64,000 nt of DNA from Mesorhizobium sp. 1M-11 (GTDB lineage Bacteria > Pseudomonadota > Alphaproteobacteria > Rhizobiales > Rhizobiaceae). A program made the position numbers and the translations under genes. Below the pieces are notes generated by a model that searched no databases, had not been told where the DNA came from, and saw only the letters and a list, made by a program, of their open reading frames with translations. Positions 61,723 through 64,000 of this stretch are shown here, in pieces (the stretch's first letter is position 1; each line of letters opens with the position of its first letter). The stretch covers positions 1 through 64,000 of the forward strand of contig NZ_LJSD01000011.1 in NCBI RefSeq assembly GCF_001303895.1. Direction: 5' to 3'.

Positions 61723-63192
61723 ATGGCAGACGCAAACGACGTGCTTTGCGCCGAGGCAGATGACCACTTCCACGACGAATGTGGTGTCTTCGGTATTTTT
61801 GGCCGCCAGGATGCGGCCGCCATCGTCACACTTGGACTTCATGCCCTGCAGCATCGCGGCCAGGAGGCTGCAGGCATCGTCTCCTATGATGGCAGTCAGT
61901 TCCATGTCGAACGGCATGTCGGCCTGATTGGCGACACCTTCACCAAACAGTCTGTGATCGACCGGCTGCAGGGCAATCGCGCCATTGGCCACACGCGCTA
62001 TGCCACCACCGGCGGCGCTGGTTTGCGTAATGTGCAGCCCTTCTTCGCCGAACTTTCCACCGGCGGCCTTGCCATCGCCCACAACGGCAACATCACCAAC
62101 GCGCTGACCGTGCAGCGCACCTTGCAGAAGCAGGGTTCGATCTTTTCCTCGACCTCCGATACCGAGACGATCCTGCATCTCGTCGCCACTTCCAAGGAAC
62201 GCGACATCAATTCGCGCTTCATCGAGGCCATCCGCCAACTGGAGGGCGCCTTCTCGCTGGTGGCGCTGACTTCGAAGAAGTTGATCGGCGTGCGCGACCC
62301 GCTGGGCATCCGCCCGCTGGTGTTGGGCGATCTCGACGGTGCCTGGATCCTGGCTTCCGAGACCTGCGCCCTCGACATCATCGGCGCCCGCTTCGTCCGC
62401 GATATCAAGCCCGGCGAGATGGTCGTGATCACCACCAAGGGGATCGAGAGCCATTTCCCGTTCGAGCCGCAGAAGACCCGCTTCTGCATCTTCGAATATG
62501 TCTATTTTGCCCGCCCGGACTCCTCGGTCGAAGGCCGCAATGTCTATGATGTGAGAAAACGTATCGGCGCCGAGCTTGCCCGGGAAAATCCAGTAGGAGC
62601 CGACATCGTCGTGCCGGTGCCGGATTCCGGGACGCCAGCAGCGATCGGCTTTTCCCAGGAAGCCGGTATTCCGTTCGAACTTGGCATCATCCGCAATCAT
62701 TATGTCGGCCGCACCTTCATTTCGCCGGGCGATTCCATTCGCCACATGGGCGTCAAGCTGAAGCACAACGCCAACCGCCGCATGATCGAGGGCAAGCGCG
62801 TGGTGCTGGTCGACGATTCGATCGTACGCGGTACCACTTCGCAGAAGATCGTGCAGATGGTGCGGGATGCCGGCGCCAAGGAAGTGCACATGCGCATCGC
62901 TTCGCCACCGACGCGTGCGTCCTGTTTCTACGGCGTCGATACCCCGGAAAAGTCGAAGCTGCTCGCTTCCCGCATGTCGGTCGAGGAGATGGCGGAATTC
63001 ATCCGCGTCGACACGCTCGGCTTCCTCACCATCGAGGGACTCTACCGCGCCGTCGGCGAGGCCACCCGCAATGACGAGCAGCCGCAGTTCTGCGATGCCT
63101 GTTTCACCGGGCAATATCCGACACGCCTGCTCGACCATGAAGGCGCCGACAATGTGCGCACGTTGTCGCTGCTGGCGAGCGGCGGACAGTAA
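61723..63192 (+). CDS. purF: Amidophosphoribosyltransferase
   Basis: A 489-residue enzyme committing PRPP to purine synthesis. The glutaminase domain starts after a short propeptide at Cys in DECGVFGIFG (nucleophile, removed propeptide known in the family), with GHTRYATTGGAG and the NGNITNAL loop. The phosphoribosyltransferase domain has VVPVPDSGTPAAIGFSQEAG and the PRPP-binding VVLVDDSIVRGTTSQKIVQM. Two starts are possible, 61681 and 61723; 61723 gives the usual length, has an AAGAGG site and is preferred. It follows cvpA by 86 bases. Confidence 0.97.
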   Translation: MADANDVLCAEADDHFHDECGVFGIFGRQDAAAIVTLGLHALQHRGQEAAGIVSYDGSQFHVERHVGLIGDTFTKQSVIDRLQGNRAIGHTRYATTGGAGLRNVQPFFAELSTGGLAIAHNGNITNALTVQRTLQKQGSIFSSTSDTETILHLVATSKERDINSRFIEAIRQLEGAFSLVALTSKKLIGVRDPLGIRPLVLGDLDGAWILASETCALDIIGARFVRDIKPGEMVVITTKGIESHFPFEPQKTRFCIFEYVYFARPDSSVEGRNVYDVRKRIGAELARENPVGADIVVPVPDSGTPAAIGFSQEAGIPFELGIIRNHYVGRTFISPGDSIRHMGVKLKHNANRRMIEGKRVVLVDDSIVRGTTSQKIVQMVRDAGAKEVHMRIASPPTRASCFYGVDTPEKSKLLASRMSVEEMAEFIRVDTLGFLTIEGLYRAVGEATRNDEQPQFCDACFTGQYPTRLLDHEGADNVRTLSLLASGGQ

Positions 63193-63213
63193 ACCGGACA
63201 CCCTGCTTCCGCG

Positions 63214-63636
63214 TCAGCCCGCGGAAGCAATCCGATCTTTCCACAAAAGCCCAACCTGCGCTGCCAATCGCTCGCCCGGTCCATGGACCGCGGCGAACAG
63301 AAGCCCGGCGAAGAAGGTGAAATGGTCGACGAAGAAGCCGAACTCGGCTTGGTTGGCCTGCCAGCGCGACGGGCCATGGAAAGAGATGGCCAGGAAGATC
63401 ACGTAGGCAGCCGCCAGCAGGGCTGCCTCGGAAAAGAAGGCGCCGGTCAGAAAGGCCAGCACCAGGCCGACTTCGAAGATAGCGGCCAACCAGGCCAGAA
63501 GCAGTGGAACCGGAAAACCCGCGGCCGCGATATAAGCAGCCGTATCGGCCATTCCCGCAAACTTGAAGGTTGCAGCCATGGCAAAGGCACCGGCGAAGAT
63601 CAGTCTTGCGACGAGAATTGCGACAGTTCGACCCAT
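63214..63636 (-). CDS. DoxX-family membrane protein
   Basis: A 140-residue inner-membrane protein with four hydrophobic segments (VARLIFAGAFAMAATFKFAG, LLLAWLAAIFEVGLVLAFL, ALLAAAYVIFLAIS and FFAGLLFAAVHG). The DoxX hallmark is FKFAG...FEVG, with a Glu in helix two. Role uncertain; the family touches thiol/quinone redox balance. Convergent with purF, 21 bases between stops. Confidence 0.9.
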   Translation of the reverse strand: MGRTVAILVARLIFAGAFAMAATFKFAGMADTAAYIAAAGFPVPLLLAWLAAIFEVGLVLAFLTGAFFSEAALLAAAYVIFLAISFHGPSRWQANQAEFGFFVDHFTFFAGLLFAAVHGPGERLAAQVGLLWKDRIASAG

Positions 63637-63823
63637 TGTTCCCTCCTTTGGATCCGGGTTTCATTCCCAAGGACGGTAGAGCAACGGCTTTCCCGACATC
63701 GTCATCCAAAACTCCTGCGACCATTCGTCGAAGCGACCGCCCGCAACGGCCTGCGGGGTTTCGTTCGCGCGGATTTCGTCCTATCTGGTCGCGCTGACCG
63801 TTTTCGTCATATTGGATGACCGC

Positions 63824-64000
63824 ATGACCGCTACTCCAGACCTCACCGGCCGCCTCGCAGTCGTCACCGGCGCTTCGCGCGGCATCGGCTATTTCATCGC
63901 CAAGCAGATGGCGGCTGCTGGTGCCCATGTCATCGCCGTGGCGCGCACCGTTGGCGGACTTGAGGAACTGGATGACGAGATCAAGGCGGAGCACACCAGG
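63824..64000 (+). CDS. SDR-family oxidoreductase (3' end off window)
   Basis: Only the first 59 residues are in the window: MTATPDLTGRLAVVTGASRG then IGYFIAKQMAAAGAHVIAVART. VTGASRGIGY is the nucleotide-binding loop of a classical short-chain dehydrogenase, with Arg in VARTVG suggesting NADP. An SDR directly after purF is the order I recall in rhizobia. It is divergent from the DoxX gene. The catalytic residues lie past the end. Confidence 0.92.
   Translation, partial: MTATPDLTGRLAVVTGASRGIGYFIAKQMAAAGAHVIAVARTVGGLEELDDEIKAEHTR

Noticed and set aside
61687-63201. 504-codon minus-strand frame opposite purF
   Set aside because: Shadow frame matching purF end to end; purF is intact.

Overview
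The window is high-GC alphaproteobacterial chromosome. Gene content and order point to Rhizobiales, family Phyllobacteriaceae (Mesorhizobium/Aminobacter-like): lon-hupB, clpP-clpX, recG/sdhE-mfd, DUF502-glmS-glmU, topA-rnr and rpsF-rpsR-rplI...dnaB-radA-cvpA-purF are typical rhizobial neighbourhoods. Three copies of a roughly 105-bp intergenic repeat resemble dispersed repeats I recall from Mesorhizobium. The genus assignment is inference.

Positions 1-7600 are accessory. They hold a family 2 glycosyltransferase cut by the window edge, an unknown membrane-anchored protein, an O-acyltransferase, a tyrosine-recombinase C-terminal remnant, two divergent tRNAs (Asp-GUC, Val-UAC), a decayed IS481-type transposase, and a 694-residue protein joining a family 25 glycosyltransferase to an O-antigen ligase/polymerase-like membrane domain. 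Mobile-element debris lies just outside the 3' end of each tRNA. Part of this stretch (about 950-3400) is visibly AT-richer than the rest. I read it as a surface-polysaccharide island at a tRNA hotspot.

Positions 7600-13030 hold the protein-quality-control block hupB, lon, clpX and clpP, all on the minus strand, with strong hairpin terminators. Positions 13270-26218 are a mixed metabolic and regulatory stretch: a secreted repeat protein, a DUF4336/TetR divergent pair, an SDR, a covalent-FAD amine oxidase, a lone barstar with a TTG start, a cytochrome P450, a methyltransferase, a cupin with metY, CoA-binding and GNAT proteins, an ECHDC3-type crotonase, a thioesterase, and a SnoaL-extended ECF sigma factor. 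That sigma factor diverges from a carboxymuconolactone-decarboxylase-family gene. Two near-identical sigma-type promoters lie face to face between them.

Positions 26635-44000 are mostly core genes: rplM-rpsI, a secreted GDPD, ialB-like, an oligopeptide-binding protein, a FrnE-type DsbA, sdhE-mfd, recG, DUF502, glmS, glmU and ccdA. Positions 44469-64000 are the replication, RNA and ribosome block: topA, rnr, DUF983, Nudix, MFS, methyltransferase, DUF4287, rpsF-rpsR-rplI, cfa, ynfA, rsm22-like, dnaB, radA, cvpA, purF, DoxX, and an SDR that runs off the end. I saw no CRISPR array, rRNA or replication origin.
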